A stretch of 45,857 nt of DNA from Peptostreptococcus stomatis DSM 17678 (lineage in GTDB: Bacteria > Bacillota > Clostridia > Peptostreptococcales > Peptostreptococcaceae), in the NCBI RefSeq assembly GCF_000147675.1, contig NZ_ADGQ01000061.1, forward strand, positions 1-45,857, in the 5' to 3' direction. The notes under the pieces are model-generated. The model did not search any database. It worked only from the letters and a program-made list of their open reading frames with translations, and was not told the origin of the DNA. The stretch's first letter is position 1. Every line of letters begins with the position of its first letter. This document shows, in pieces, positions 35,869 to 45,857 of the stretch. A program made the translations under genes and the position numbers.

Positions 35869-36735
35869 ATGAGAAAAAAATTACTTTTCAAGGGTCTCCT
35901 TGTCTGTTTGACCCTCCTATATACAATATTTTGCCTGACAGCCTGTAACCCCCACCAGGGCCAGCTTGAAATCCATCTTATAGATGTTGGTCAGGGCGAC
36001 TCTACCCTGGTGGTAACACCTGACAATAAAAATATACTTATAGATGGTGGTGAAGATGAATACTCAAGAAATGTAATCCGCCACTTAAAAAGGTCTCATA
36101 TTAAAAAACTTGATGCTGTTATAGGTACCCATTTTGATAGCGACCATATAGGAGGTCTGGACAAGGTTATAGAGGAGTTTCCAACAAAAAATGTCTACTT
36201 CCCCCCATCCAGGGCATCAAAGACCGACCTGATAGAAATCCTAGATGTATGTAGGAGAAAGAATATTAAAATTACCCCTCTTAAGTCTGGTGACCAGGTA
36301 AAACTTGACCATACCCTTATAAATGTCCTATCCCCCAGGAATATCTCCAGGGATGATGAAAATAAGAATTCCCTTATTTTCACCATCTTTCAGAATGGTA
36401 CAAGTTTTATGTTTACTGGTGATGCAGACTCCGAGATGGAAAAAGAAGTCCTGGCTCACTACAGGCTACCCAGGTGTATTTACCTCAAGACAGGCCACCA
36501 TGGTAGTAAGACAGCTTCCTGTGATGAGTTTATAGGCACTATAAGACCCCAGATGGCCTCAATATCCTGTGGCTACAAAAATAAGTATGGTCACCCCCAC
36601 CAAGAAACCCTGGATACCTTCAAAAAATACCAGGTTCAAACCTTCCGTACAGACTTAAATGGGGACATGGTCTTTTACTTCGATGTCAGAAATACAAAAA
36701 AAATCTATTCTAAAAGAAAGTACCTTTTGGAATAG
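35869..36735 (+). CDS. Lipoprotein with ComEC-type metallo-beta-lactamase domain
   Basis: Surface-anchored hydrolase of 288 residues. The N-terminus is a lipoprotein signal with lipobox L-T-A-C at C26. The rest is a ComEC/Rec2-type metallo-beta-lactamase: IHLIDVGQGDSTLVVTP, ILIDGGED, GTHFDSDHIGG (H-x-D-x-D-H-like metal site), FTGDAD, and TGHHGSKTA. In ComEC this domain is thought to degrade the non-transferred DNA strand. Located about 3 kb from a ComEC lacking it, it could supply the missing activity outside the membrane; that link is inference. It is one of few plus-strand genes, and its stop lies inside a terminator hairpin. Confidence 0.88.
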   Translation: MRKKLLFKGLLVCLTLLYTIFCLTACNPHQGQLEIHLIDVGQGDSTLVVTPDNKNILIDGGEDEYSRNVIRHLKRSHIKKLDAVIGTHFDSDHIGGLDKVIEEFPTKNVYFPPSRASKTDLIEILDVCRRKNIKITPLKSGDQVKLDHTLINVLSPRNISRDDENKNSLIFTIFQNGTSFMFTGDADSEMEKEVLAHYRLPRCIYLKTGHHGSKTASCDEFIGTIRPQMASISCGYKNKYGHPHQETLDTFKKYQVQTFRTDLNGDMVFYFDVRNTKKIYSKRKYLLE

Positions 36736-36742
36736 ATTTTAT
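36701..36742. terminator. Bidirectional terminator overlapping a stop codon
   Basis: A 16-bp stem (AAATCTATTCTAAAAG with CTTTTGGAATAGATTT, one T-G pair) with a 7-base loop carries T on both sides (eight T on the minus strand). It overlaps the lipoprotein stop and ends the convergent hrcA-tcdA operon. Confidence 0.8.
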
Positions 36743-36757
36743 ACATATTTATTTAGC

Positions 36758-37474
36758 TTATTTGGATATTAAGCCCAGTAGGTCTCTAACTACATAAGAG
36801 GCAATTACGAGACCTCCTGCTGATGGTACAAAGGATATACTTCCATTGATCCTTTCTAAGCTACCATCATCTTCTACCACTAGTGGCTTACTTGGTTTTT
36901 CCTTTGAATAAACCACTGTCAGCTTCTTTATCCCCCTTTGCTTGGCCTCTTTACGGACCAACTTGGCCAGGGGGCACATTTCCGTCTTGTGTATATCACT
37001 TATCTCTATCTGGCATGGATCTAGTTTATTGCCCATGCCCATAGAACTAATAATATTTAGTCCCCTAATATAACAAGTTTCTATAAGGTGGATCTTTGAC
37101 TTTACCATATCTATAGCATCAACAACATAGTCATAGTGATCCTCTAATAATTGGTCTGATGTTGTCTCATCATAGAGACAAATATGTCCTTTTACATCTA
37201 TATTTGGATTGATATCCCTAACCCTATCTAGGACTACATCAACCTTCTTACACCCAAGGGTTGAATGGAGGGCTGGTAGCTGCCTATTTACATTGGTTAT
37301 ATCTACATCATCAAAGTCAACCAGGGTCAAGTGGCCTATGCCTGCCCTTGCCAGGGCTTCAACAACATAACTACCCACTCCACCTAGACCAAATACTATT
37401 ACGCTAGCCTGGTCTAGTTTTTCTATAGCCTGGTCCCCAATTATAATGCTTGTTCTTTCCTTAAATTTATCCAT
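36758..37474 (-). CDS. tcdA: tRNA threonylcarbamoyladenosine dehydratase
   Basis: ThiF/E1-like enzyme (YgdL/CsdL) that dehydrates t6A37 of tRNA to its cyclic form using ATP. It has the nucleotide loop VIVFGLGGVGSYVVEALARAG, DFDDVDITNVNRQ, VVDAIDMVKSK, and the metal-free SSMGMGNKLDP region, 238 residues in all. It begins 14 bases after dnaJ and seems to be the last gene of the heat-shock operon. Confidence 0.92.
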   Translation of the reverse strand: MDKFKERTSIIIGDQAIEKLDQASVIVFGLGGVGSYVVEALARAGIGHLTLVDFDDVDITNVNRQLPALHSTLGCKKVDVVLDRVRDINPNIDVKGHICLYDETTSDQLLEDHYDYVVDAIDMVKSKIHLIETCYIRGLNIISSMGMGNKLDPCQIEISDIHKTEMCPLAKLVRKEAKQRGIKKLTVVYSKEKPSKPLVVEDDGSLERINGSISFVPSAGGLVIASYVVRDLLGLISK

Positions 37475-37488
37475 AGCTTACCTACTGT

Positions 37489-38643
37489 CTATTTAGTAAA
37501 GAAGTCTTCTATCTTCTGACCCAACTTTTTCTTGCTAGCATTGACAGTTTCACCATTTTCTTCAGCAAATTTCTTCAATAGGTCAGCCTGTTTATCACTC
37601 ACCTTCTTAGGTATTTGAACATTTACCTTGACATACTGGTCTCCCCTAGAGGATGAGTTAATACGCTGTATACCCTTGCCCTTTAGTCTAAAGACAGTTC
37701 CGGTCTGTGTTCCTGCTGGCATCGAGTACTTAACACTTCCATCTATAGTAGGAACCTCTAGTTCATCACCCAGTGTAGCCTGGACAAATGATATAGGCAT
37801 ATCCATATATATGTCAAAACCATCCCTCTTAAAAGTCTTATGTGGCTTGACATCTATCCAAAGATATAGGTCACCCCTAGGTGCTCCAGGGTCTCCAAAT
37901 TCACCCTGACCTGCTAATTTTATCATCTGGCCATCATCTATACCAGCTGGTATGTTTACTTCTATTGTTTTGGTCTTTCTTACTGATCCAGAGCCTCCAC
38001 ACTTACTACATGGACTCTCTATCTTTTCTCCTGTACCATGACAGTCAGGACACTCTCTCTGTGATGCCATACTACCAAACATAGTCTGTCTAACCTCACT
38101 GATTACACCCCTGCCACCACATGTCTTACATGTAGTTTTTGATGTACCAGTCTTGCATCCTGTACCATGACATTCTTCACACTCTTCACTTCTATTTACT
38201 TTAATATTTACCTTCTTACCAAATACGGCCTCTTCAAAGGTAATTCCTATATGCTGCCTAATATCAGCACCCTTTCTAGGGCCCCTCTTTTGGGCACCAC
38301 CAAAACCACCAAATCCTCTAGAGCCTCCTCCAAAGAAGTCTCCAAATATGTCTCCAAATATATCTCCAAAGTCACCAGCACCATTAAAGCCACCGGCTCC
38401 TCCAAATCCACCCTGACCATTTACTGCATCTGCACCATACTGGTCATAGATCTGTCTCTTTTGTGGATCTGACAATACCTCGTAGGCTTCATTTACTTCC
38501 TTGAATTTTTCTTCTGCTTCCTTGTTGTCAGGATTCTTATCTGGATGGTATTTCATGGCTAATTTTCTATATGCTTTTTTTAGTTCTTTATCATCAGCAG
38601 TCTTTTCTACACCCAAGACTGCATAATAGTCCTTATTTGCCAA
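37489..38643 (-). CDS. dnaJ: Chaperone DnaJ
   Basis: Hsp40 co-chaperone that stimulates the DnaK ATPase, 384 residues. It has the J domain with H-P-D ([10 protein letters not shown]), a Gly/Phe-rich region (about 75-115), four CxxCxGxG zinc motifs ([32 protein letters not shown]), and the C-terminal substrate domain. It starts at TTG 38643, eight bases after GGGAGG. Confidence 0.97.
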   Translation of the reverse strand: MANKDYYAVLGVEKTADDKELKKAYRKLAMKYHPDKNPDNKEAEEKFKEVNEAYEVLSDPQKRQIYDQYGADAVNGQGGFGGAGGFNGAGDFGDIFGDIFGDFFGGGSRGFGGFGGAQKRGPRKGADIRQHIGITFEEAVFGKKVNIKVNRSEECEECHGTGCKTGTSKTTCKTCGGRGVISEVRQTMFGSMASQRECPDCHGTGEKIESPCSKCGGSGSVRKTKTIEVNIPAGIDDGQMIKLAGQGEFGDPGAPRGDLYLWIDVKPHKTFKRDGFDIYMDMPISFVQATLGDELEVPTIDGSVKYSMPAGTQTGTVFRLKGKGIQRINSSSRGDQYVKVNVQIPKKVSDKQADLLKKFAEENGETVNASKKKLGQKIEDFFTK

Positions 38644-38671
38644 AATTCACACCTCCCTCTTTAATTTAACA

Positions 38672-38703
38672 ACAATAGCTTGCGGTCATCCACAAGCCAT
38701 TGT
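38672..38703 (-). other. Strong hairpin between dnaK and dnaJ
   Basis: ACAATGGCTTGTGG and CCGCAAGCTATTGT form a 14-pair stem with an ATGA loop and two G-U pairs. No T-run follows, so it is more likely an mRNA processing or stabilising hairpin than a terminator. Confidence 0.6.
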
Positions 38704-38766
38704 CGTATTTCACCTATCAATTATAGGTTATATTTTCACTCCTGTCTATACCGGACCTAATAATCT

Positions 38767-40650
<1,884 letters not shown>

Positions 40651-40687
40651 TTATATTTTTTATTTTACTAACTTTTTTAATCTACTT

Positions 40688-41311
40688 CTAGCAAGAAACC
40701 TTGACCATGCTGGCCCTTAAGACCTTCTTGTCTAGCTTGTATCCCTTTTGAAGAACCATCAGTATCTTACCTGGTTCATATTCATCACTAGCCTCCTGCA
40801 TAACTGCCATATGAAGGTTAGGATCAAATTCCTGGCCAAGTTCTGCATCTATACTTTCCAGTCCTGAACTCTTCAGGGCATCCAGAAGTTGCTTGTATAC
40901 CATGTCTACACCAACAAATAGTGGACTTTCCTTGTCCTCACAAGCCTCTAAGGCTCTTTTCATATTGTCTATAACTGGTATCAACTCATTAAAGACCTTT
41001 TCATTAGCATATAGGCCTATAGTTGCCTTTTCTTCTGCTGTCCTTCTTCTGAAATTTGCATATTCAGCATTCAGTCTCAAGATAGCTTCTTCCTGGTCCT
41101 TTATCTTATTTTCCAGACTCTTTATTTTAAAGTCTGGTTCACATTCATCTATATTTTCCTGATCACTTCCTTCAGATTCAGGTCCAGACTTTTCTTCATT
41201 GACAAGATCCTGTCCATCCTCCACTAGTATTTCTTCACTTGTTTCATTTTTTATGTCCTCTTGGACTATTTCCTCATCCTTATCAATTGGATCCTTTCTT
41301 TCCTTATCCAA
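40688..41311 (-). CDS. grpE: Nucleotide exchange factor GrpE
   Basis: Releases ADP from DnaK. It has an acidic, disordered N-terminus, a long coiled coil (KIKSLENKIKDQEEAILRLNAEYANFRRRT), and the C-terminal beta domain (ELGQEFDPNLHMAVMQEASDEYEPGKIL). Start: AGGGG is eight bases before TTG 41311, but an ATG at 41329 in the same frame (no ribosome site) is also possible. The dnaK gene follows after about 75 bases. Confidence 0.9.
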   Translation of the reverse strand: MDKERKDPIDKDEEIVQEDIKNETSEEILVEDGQDLVNEEKSGPESEGSDQENIDECEPDFKIKSLENKIKDQEEAILRLNAEYANFRRRTAEEKATIGLYANEKVFNELIPVIDNMKRALEACEDKESPLFVGVDMVYKQLLDALKSSGLESIDAELGQEFDPNLHMAVMQEASDEYEPGKILMVLQKGYKLDKKVLRASMVKVSC

Positions 41312-41341
41312 ATCATACACCCCTCTCATTATTTATAGTCA

Positions 41342-42346
41342 TCACTTACCATCTAGCAACATACTCATATAATTTAAGATTGAGTATACCTTTGAATAAT
41401 CCATCCTAGTTGGTCCTATGAAACTTATCTTACCCTGAAGGTCATCCTGGACATTATAGGTAGCTGTTATGATACTCAAGTCTGTACTTACATCATCACC
41501 ATTACCAATAACTATATTCAGGTTGTCCTTTTGAATACCCTTAGTCCTTATCATCTTGGCCAGGCTTTCACGCTCTTCCAACATATTTAGGAAGGACTTG
41601 GCCTTCACCATATCACTGAACTCTGGATAGTTAAAGATATTTGTTGCCCCATTCATGGAAATCTTGTAATCACTATCCGCATTCAAGAGATAGACTAGGT
41701 CATCTACTATTTCTGAATACTCACCTATTTCATATTTAATATAGGCTATCATCTCTTCATCCAACTCACTAAACTTTTTACCGGATAGCTTGTTGGACAG
41801 GCTAGTTGAAATTACATTTAACTTAGCCTGTGGAAGCTCTACAAGTGTATCAAACTCCCTGCTCTTTATCTCACCATTATCTGCTACCAGTATCAATAAG
41901 ATTTTTTCTGGTGATAGGCTGACTAGCTGGATGTACTTTATGGTCCTTAGTCCCCTATTCCTATCATATACTGCAACAGTAGTATAGTTGGTGATGCTAG
42001 ACAGGATCTTGGATAATTCTTCTAGAAGGTCATCCACCCTGTTAAAGTTATTCTCCACACACTTTCTAAGCAATTCCTTTTCATCTTCTTCTAACTCCCT
42101 ATTACCCATCAGGGAATCTACATACAACATGTAGCCCTTCTTGGTTGGGATTCGGCCTGCAGACGTATGGGGTTGAACCAAGTAACCCAAATCCTCTAGG
42201 TCAGACATTTCATTTCTGATAGTCGCTGCTGAAATTCCAAAATCATATTTTTTAGATATGGTCCTGGATCCAACAGCCTCAGCCGTTTCCACATAGTCCT
42301 TTACTATGGCCTTTAATATATTTAATTGTCTCTCCGTAAGATCCAT
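41342..42346 (-). CDS. hrcA: Heat-shock repressor HrcA
   Basis: Binds CIRCE and represses this operon; its activity depends on GroE. The N-terminal winged helix is clear (LTERQLNILKAIVKDYVETAEAVGSRTISKKYDFGISAATIRNEMSDLEDLGYL), then QPHTSAGRIPTKKGYMLYVD, typical of HrcA. The frame extends to an ATG at 42379, but that lies inside the CIRCE repeat, so ATG 42346 (334 residues) is chosen. It is the first gene of the operon. Confidence 0.95.
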   Translation of the reverse strand: MDLTERQLNILKAIVKDYVETAEAVGSRTISKKYDFGISAATIRNEMSDLEDLGYLVQPHTSAGRIPTKKGYMLYVDSLMGNRELEEDEKELLRKCVENNFNRVDDLLEELSKILSSITNYTTVAVYDRNRGLRTIKYIQLVSLSPEKILLILVADNGEIKSREFDTLVELPQAKLNVISTSLSNKLSGKKFSELDEEMIAYIKYEIGEYSEIVDDLVYLLNADSDYKISMNGATNIFNYPEFSDMVKAKSFLNMLEERESLAKMIRTKGIQKDNLNIVIGNGDDVSTDLSIITATYNVQDDLQGKISFIGPTRMDYSKVYSILNYMSMLLDGK

Positions 42347-42368
42347 AGTATCACCGTCCTTTTTGTTA

Positions 42369-42395
42369 TTATCACTCACTCACTTAGAGTGCTAA
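42369..42395. promoter_or_regulatory. CIRCE operator
   Basis: TTATCACTC-N9-GAGTGCTAA, the HrcA binding site with one mismatch in the distal arm, 23 bases before the chosen hrcA start. Confidence 0.92.
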
Positions 42396-42409
42396 AAGCT
42401 TATGTATAT

Positions 42410-42438
42410 ATTACACCACTTTTTATGGCCCTTGTCAA
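42410..42438 (-). promoter_or_regulatory. hrcA operon promoter
   Basis: TTGACA (42433-42438), 17-base spacer and TGTAAT (42410-42415). The start point falls just before the CIRCE site, as expected for repression. Confidence 0.75.
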
Positions 42439-42502
42439 GCACTTAAATAAAAAAATAAATTTCTTTTTTAACAGAATCTTTCTTCTAGCTTATCTATTAG
42501 GC

Positions 42503-42560
42503 AAGAAAAAGAGGACCAATCCTCCCACTAGTCTATCTAGTAGGAGGCGGTCCCCTCTTA
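42503..42560 (-). terminator. thrS terminator
   Basis: A long hairpin: CCTCC-ACTAG pairs with CTAGT-GGAGG, and outside it GGACC with GGTCC, with AAGAG/CTCTT at the base. On the minus strand it ends in CTCTTTTTCTTG. It is about 70 bases past the thrS stop. Confidence 0.8.
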
Positions 42561-42627
42561 AAAATTTTAACTTTTATAAGTAATATCTAGTAGATATATG
42601 CGGATATTTAAGATACCCTATCTCATA

Positions 42628-44553
42628 CTATAATACTTCAACATCTACATTTTCTCTGTCAGCGATCTGCTTGTTTATCTTAGCTAGGAAGTCCTCAACT
42701 GACATCTGGCCTAATTCACCCTCATCTCTAGATCTTACTGATAGTAGGCAACTTTCCATTTCCTTTTCACCAACTACTAGCATATAAGGTATCTTTTCTA
42801 ACTGGGCTTCTCTGATCTTGAATCCAACCTTTTCTGCCCTGTAATCTAGTTCAACCCTGATTCCAGCATCAAATAACTTGTCCTGTAATTCCTTAGCGAA
42901 GTCATTGTACTTGTCTGATACAGATAAGACCTTAACCTGGCATGGAGCTAGCCATACCGGGAATTTACCTGCATAGTTTTCTATTAGTATACCTATGAAT
43001 CTTTCTATAGAACCTAGGGCAACCCTGTGTAGCATTACTGGTCTATGCTTTTCCCCATCCTTGCCTACATATGTAGCATCAAATCTCTGAGGTAACTGCA
43101 TATCTAGCTGGCAAGTACCACACTGCCAAGTTCTTCCTAGACAATCCTTTAGGTGGAAGTCTATCTTAGGTCCGTAGAAGGCACCATCACCTTCATTTAC
43201 CCTGTATTCCATACCCATTTCTTCTAGGGCACCCCTTAGGCCGTCTTCTGCAATTGCCCATTCTTCATCAGTACCCATTGAATCTTCTGGTCTAGTAGAC
43301 AACTCTACATGGTAGCTAAATCCAAACTGCTTGTACACCTTGTCTATCAGGTTGATTACTTCCTTAACCTCACTTCTAATCTGGTCTGGTAAACAGTAGA
43401 TATGGGCATCGTCCTGAGTAAAGGCTCTTACCCTCATTAGTCCGTGTAGTGCACCTGACAACTCGTGTCTATGTACCCTACCTCTTTCACCAACTCTCAT
43501 TGGGAAATCTCTGTAAGAGTGTAGCTGTGACTTGTAGAATAACATTGCTCCAGGACAGTTCATAGGCTTAATTGCGTAATCCTCTTCATCTATCTGGACA
43601 GTATACATATTTTCCTTATAGTGGAACCAGTGTCCTGAAGTCTCCCATAACTTTCTATTTAAGATTATAGGAGTTTCTATTTCAACATAGTGGGCTTCCC
43701 TATGAACTTCTTCCCAGTACTTCATTAGGGCAGCCTTTAGGGCAGTACCCCTAGGTAGGAACAATGGGAATCCTGGTCCTTCATCTGGTATCATAAATAG
43801 GCCTAATTCCTTACCTATCTTTCTATGGTCTCTCTTCTTAGCTTCTTCCAACATAAATAGGTGGGCATCAAGGTCCTTCTTCTTTTCAAATGAAGTACCG
43901 TATACTCTCTGAAGCATCTTGTTATTTTCGTCACCCCTCCAATAAGCACCAGCTATTGACTGTAACTTAAAGGCCTTTATCTTCTTAGTTGACTCTAGGT
44001 GTGGTCCCCTACATAGGTCTACAAATTCTCCCTGTCTATACATAGAGATTATTTCACCATCTGGTAGGTCATTTATCATTTCTACCTTGTAGTCTTCCCC
44101 TATTTCGGCCATCATCTTGATAGCCTCTTCCTTAGATACTTCAAAACCTTCTATGCGTAGGTCTTCCTTTACTATCTTCTTCATCTCTGCTTCTATTTTT
44201 TCCAGGTCCTCTGGAACTAGTCTATAGTCTAGGTCAAAGTCATAGTAAAAGCCATTTTCTATAGCTGGGCCTATAGCCAACTTAGCTTGAGGCCATAATC
44301 TCTTAACTGCCTGGGCAAATATATGGGCTGAAGTATGTCTGAATACTTCCTTACCCTCTGCATCTTCAAACTTATAGAAGTCAACCTTACAATCCTTGTC
44401 CAACTTCTTGTTTAGGCTTTCTAGCTTACCATCTACAGCACCAACTAGGACGCTTCTAGCAAATCCATCACTAATTCCCTTAGCTACATCTAAAAGTGAT
44501 GCTCCATTTTCAACTTCTACAAAGTTGCCATCTCTTAATTCAATCTTTAACAT
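42628..44553 (-). CDS. thrS: Threonyl-tRNA synthetase
   Basis: Charges tRNA(Thr), 641 residues. Order of domains: TGS (LKIELRDGNFVEVENGASLLDVA), the editing domain (RHTSAHIFAQAVKRLWP, CRGPHLESTKKIKAF), the class II catalytic core with zinc-binding NCPGAM, H in RVHRHELSG, and the anticodon domain (LAPCQVKVLSVSD). GGAGGG followed by six bases fixes the start at ATG 44553. Expression is controlled by the T-box leader upstream. Confidence 0.97.
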   Translation of the reverse strand: MLKIELRDGNFVEVENGASLLDVAKGISDGFARSVLVGAVDGKLESLNKKLDKDCKVDFYKFEDAEGKEVFRHTSAHIFAQAVKRLWPQAKLAIGPAIENGFYYDFDLDYRLVPEDLEKIEAEMKKIVKEDLRIEGFEVSKEEAIKMMAEIGEDYKVEMINDLPDGEIISMYRQGEFVDLCRGPHLESTKKIKAFKLQSIAGAYWRGDENNKMLQRVYGTSFEKKKDLDAHLFMLEEAKKRDHRKIGKELGLFMIPDEGPGFPLFLPRGTALKAALMKYWEEVHREAHYVEIETPIILNRKLWETSGHWFHYKENMYTVQIDEEDYAIKPMNCPGAMLFYKSQLHSYRDFPMRVGERGRVHRHELSGALHGLMRVRAFTQDDAHIYCLPDQIRSEVKEVINLIDKVYKQFGFSYHVELSTRPEDSMGTDEEWAIAEDGLRGALEEMGMEYRVNEGDGAFYGPKIDFHLKDCLGRTWQCGTCQLDMQLPQRFDATYVGKDGEKHRPVMLHRVALGSIERFIGILIENYAGKFPVWLAPCQVKVLSVSDKYNDFAKELQDKLFDAGIRVELDYRAEKVGFKIREAQLEKIPYMLVVGEKEMESCLLSVRSRDEGELGQMSVEDFLAKINKQIADRENVDVEVL

Positions 44554-44679
44554 ATCTATCCCTCCATAATTTAATTCTTTAGTCTTTACTATACTTAGTA
44601 AAAGTCCAGGTTTTTTATACAAGGATCCTTCTTTGAGTCTTACAAGTTTCTCGAGTATTTATAAGGCTCAAATTTGTAT

Positions 44680-44923
44680 AAAAAAATCCCAATTCATAAA
44701 GAATTGGGACGAATAATCGCGGTTCCACCCAAGTTTCCAGATAGACTCTGGACACTCAAACGACTATAAGGTAGTCAACCGAACACTTTCACCTAGGCTA
44801 CTAAGTCCTGCTCAAAGGTAGTTTTCAGATAGGTCTGTCTAGTTGGACTTCCAGCCGATGATCCAACCTCTCTATAGATGATTGCCACCCTACTCTTCCT
44901 TTTTCATAGCATATATCTAAGAT
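44680..44923 (-). promoter_or_regulatory. T-box riboswitch leader of thrS
   Basis: T-box leader that senses uncharged tRNA(Thr). The core GGGTGGAACCGCG lies at 44718-44730. The terminator TCCCAATTC/GAATTGGGA with a run of T lies at 44680-44709. Stem I is recognisable by AGAGAGGTTGG and GGCTGGAAGTCC. A likely specifier ACC (Thr) is at 44817-44819, in ACTACCTTTGAG; its exact frame could be read one base differently. About 125 bases separate the terminator from the start codon. Confidence 0.92.
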
Positions 44924-44929
44924 GTATAC

Positions 44930-44958
44930 ATTCTAACACATCAATAATTAAATTGCAA
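44930..44958 (-). promoter_or_regulatory. thrS promoter
   Basis: TTGCAA (44953-44958), 17 bases, TAGAAT (44930-44935), giving a start near 44923, at the 5' end of the T-box leader. Confidence 0.75.
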
Positions 44959-45018
44959 GTAAAATTCAGATTTTTTATATATCCTACCTGTAAATTAATT
45001 CTTACATATCTTGAATTG

Positions 45019-45857
45019 TCAAGTCAAATGCAACTCTACTGAATGATAAACCTCGTATGGAGTTTTCCAATTTAAGCATTTGCGCGGTCTAAGATTTATT
45101 TCTTTCATTTTTGCTTCAACATAGCTATCTGATTGATTAATATCCATAGTTTTCGAGAAATATTCTCTAAGCAATCCATTGGTGTTTTCGTTTGTTCCTC
45201 TTTGCCAAGGATGATGTGGAAATGGAAAATAAAACTCTACTAAATTCAACTCCTGACTAATTTCTGAATGTTTAGAAAACTCTTTCTCTCTATCTGGAGT
45301 TATTGTTTCTAGAGGTTGATTTTATAAAAGCTCAATCATCGCTTGTTTTACTAAAAATGAATTCTTTTTTGCAATTTTTTACATAGTAGATACCTACTTT
45401 TTCGATCAGTTAATGTTACTAAGCAAGCCTTACCAGTCTGTCCCATAACTGTATCAGCCTCCCAATCACCTAATCGTTCTCGATTATTTGCAGGATCTGG
45501 CCTATCTGTAATCAAATTACTAATTTGAATAATTACTAATTTGAATTTTGCCACGTCTTTCTTCATAATTTTTTGTATGACGGCTTTTACCACGATGTCG
45601 TAGTTTGCGAATAACTCCTCTATTTCCATGTGATAGTACTTTTTCATCAAAACGACCATTATATATTTCCCTGTAAATTGTATTGTAGCTAATAGTGAAG
45701 CTTGAATTTTCAAATTTCAATCGAGAAGAAATCTGTTCCGGAGACCATTGATGCCTCAAAAATAAATCCTTTACACATTCATATAGACTTGTATTATCTA
45801 GCTTTTTTCTTGGTCTACAATTAAAGCGTCTATTTTTATATCTGTCATGGGCTTCAC
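45019..45857 (-). pseudogene. IS30-family transposase pseudogene
   Basis: The transposase can be pieced together from three frames: NRRFNCRPRKKLD then LRHQWSPEQISSRL (HTH region, near the right edge); ITDRPDPANNRERLGDWEADTVMGQTGKACLVTLTDRKSRYLL; and ITPDREKEFSKHSEI then HHPWQRGTNENTNGLLREYF. The DDE catalytic residues are all recognisable (D in GDWEAD, D in TPDREKEF, E in NENTNGLLREYF). Three lesions break it: a 16-bp tandem duplication (45515-45546), a one-base loss in an A-run (45365-45370), and a TAA stop at 45322-45324. The gene runs out of the window. Confidence 0.85.
45515..45546. repeat. 16-bp tandem duplication inside the IS30 transposase
   Basis: AATTACTAATTTGAAT occurs twice head to tail (45515-45530 and 45531-45546). 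As 16 is not a multiple of three it shifts the frame. Removing one copy restores the IQISNLITDRPDP reading. Confidence 0.92.

Larger units (their letters stand above)
45012..45857 (-). mobile_element. IS30-family insertion sequence, broken and cut by window edge
   Basis: The element contains a dead IS30-type transposase gene. Its left end probably lies near 45012-45035, where TTGTCAAGTCAAATGCAAC resembles the terminal repeats of Firmicute IS30 elements and overlaps the end of the coding region. The right end is outside the window. Confidence 0.7.

Overview
The window (about 45.9 kb) is low-GC DNA with AGA/AGG-rich arginine coding, strong AGGAGG ribosome sites and Gram-positive housekeeping gene order (hrcA-grpE-dnaK-dnaJ under CIRCE control, a T-box before thrS, a Bce-type module). 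It most likely comes from an anaerobic Firmicute, plausibly a Tissierellia/Peptoniphilaceae-type bacterium; that placement is inference. Nearly all genes lie on the minus strand. The plus-strand exceptions are the first three genes, rpsT and a lipoprotein. At least six genes appear to use TTG start codons, each with a well-placed Shine-Dalgarno site.

Layout. 1-2150: a two-gene plus-strand cassette of an AAA15-type ATPase and a HEPN-domain protein overlapping by 8 bp, with the look of an RNase-based anti-phage or toxin system. 2263-7192: cytidine deaminase, a CvfB-like RNA-binding protein, a YbaK-type deacylase, a polytopic membrane protein and a four-domain S1 protein. 7205-11520: an acquired, partly decayed island holding a sigma-factor-like pseudogene, an ABC exporter with a DUF1648 protein, a TetR regulator with two matching operators, and a probable group II intron fragment. 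11568-20196: DUF1846, a small DUF6483-like protein, SPFH/NfeD membrane pair, NAD(P)HX repair enzyme, U32 tRNA-hydroxylation protein and ZapA. 20342-26059: HemW, nitroreductase, CCA transferase, LepA, and divergent rpsT. 26261-30735: a complete Bce-type antimicrobial-peptide detoxification module (permease, ATPase, histidine kinase, response regulator). 30822-36735: HolA, a ComEC channel lacking its nuclease domain, Eis-like GNAT, DUF2156 protein, and a stand-alone ComEC-type metallo-beta-lactamase lipoprotein. 36758-42396: TcdA and the HrcA heat-shock operon. 42507-44960: thrS with its T-box leader. 45010-45857: an IS30-family element broken by at least three mutations and cut by the window edge.

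How they work together: most of the window is translation and RNA quality control (S1, CvfB, YbaK, TrhP, LepA, S20, CCA transferase, TcdA, ThrS), protein folding, and envelope stress (SPFH/NfeD, Bce module, ABC exporter). The most interesting accessory features are the ATPase/HEPN pair, the split ComEC, the TetR regulon with TGACA-N3-TGTCA operators, and a minimal promoter-terminator unit at 13104-13184 that could encode a tiny RNA. No tRNA, rRNA or CRISPR array was seen.
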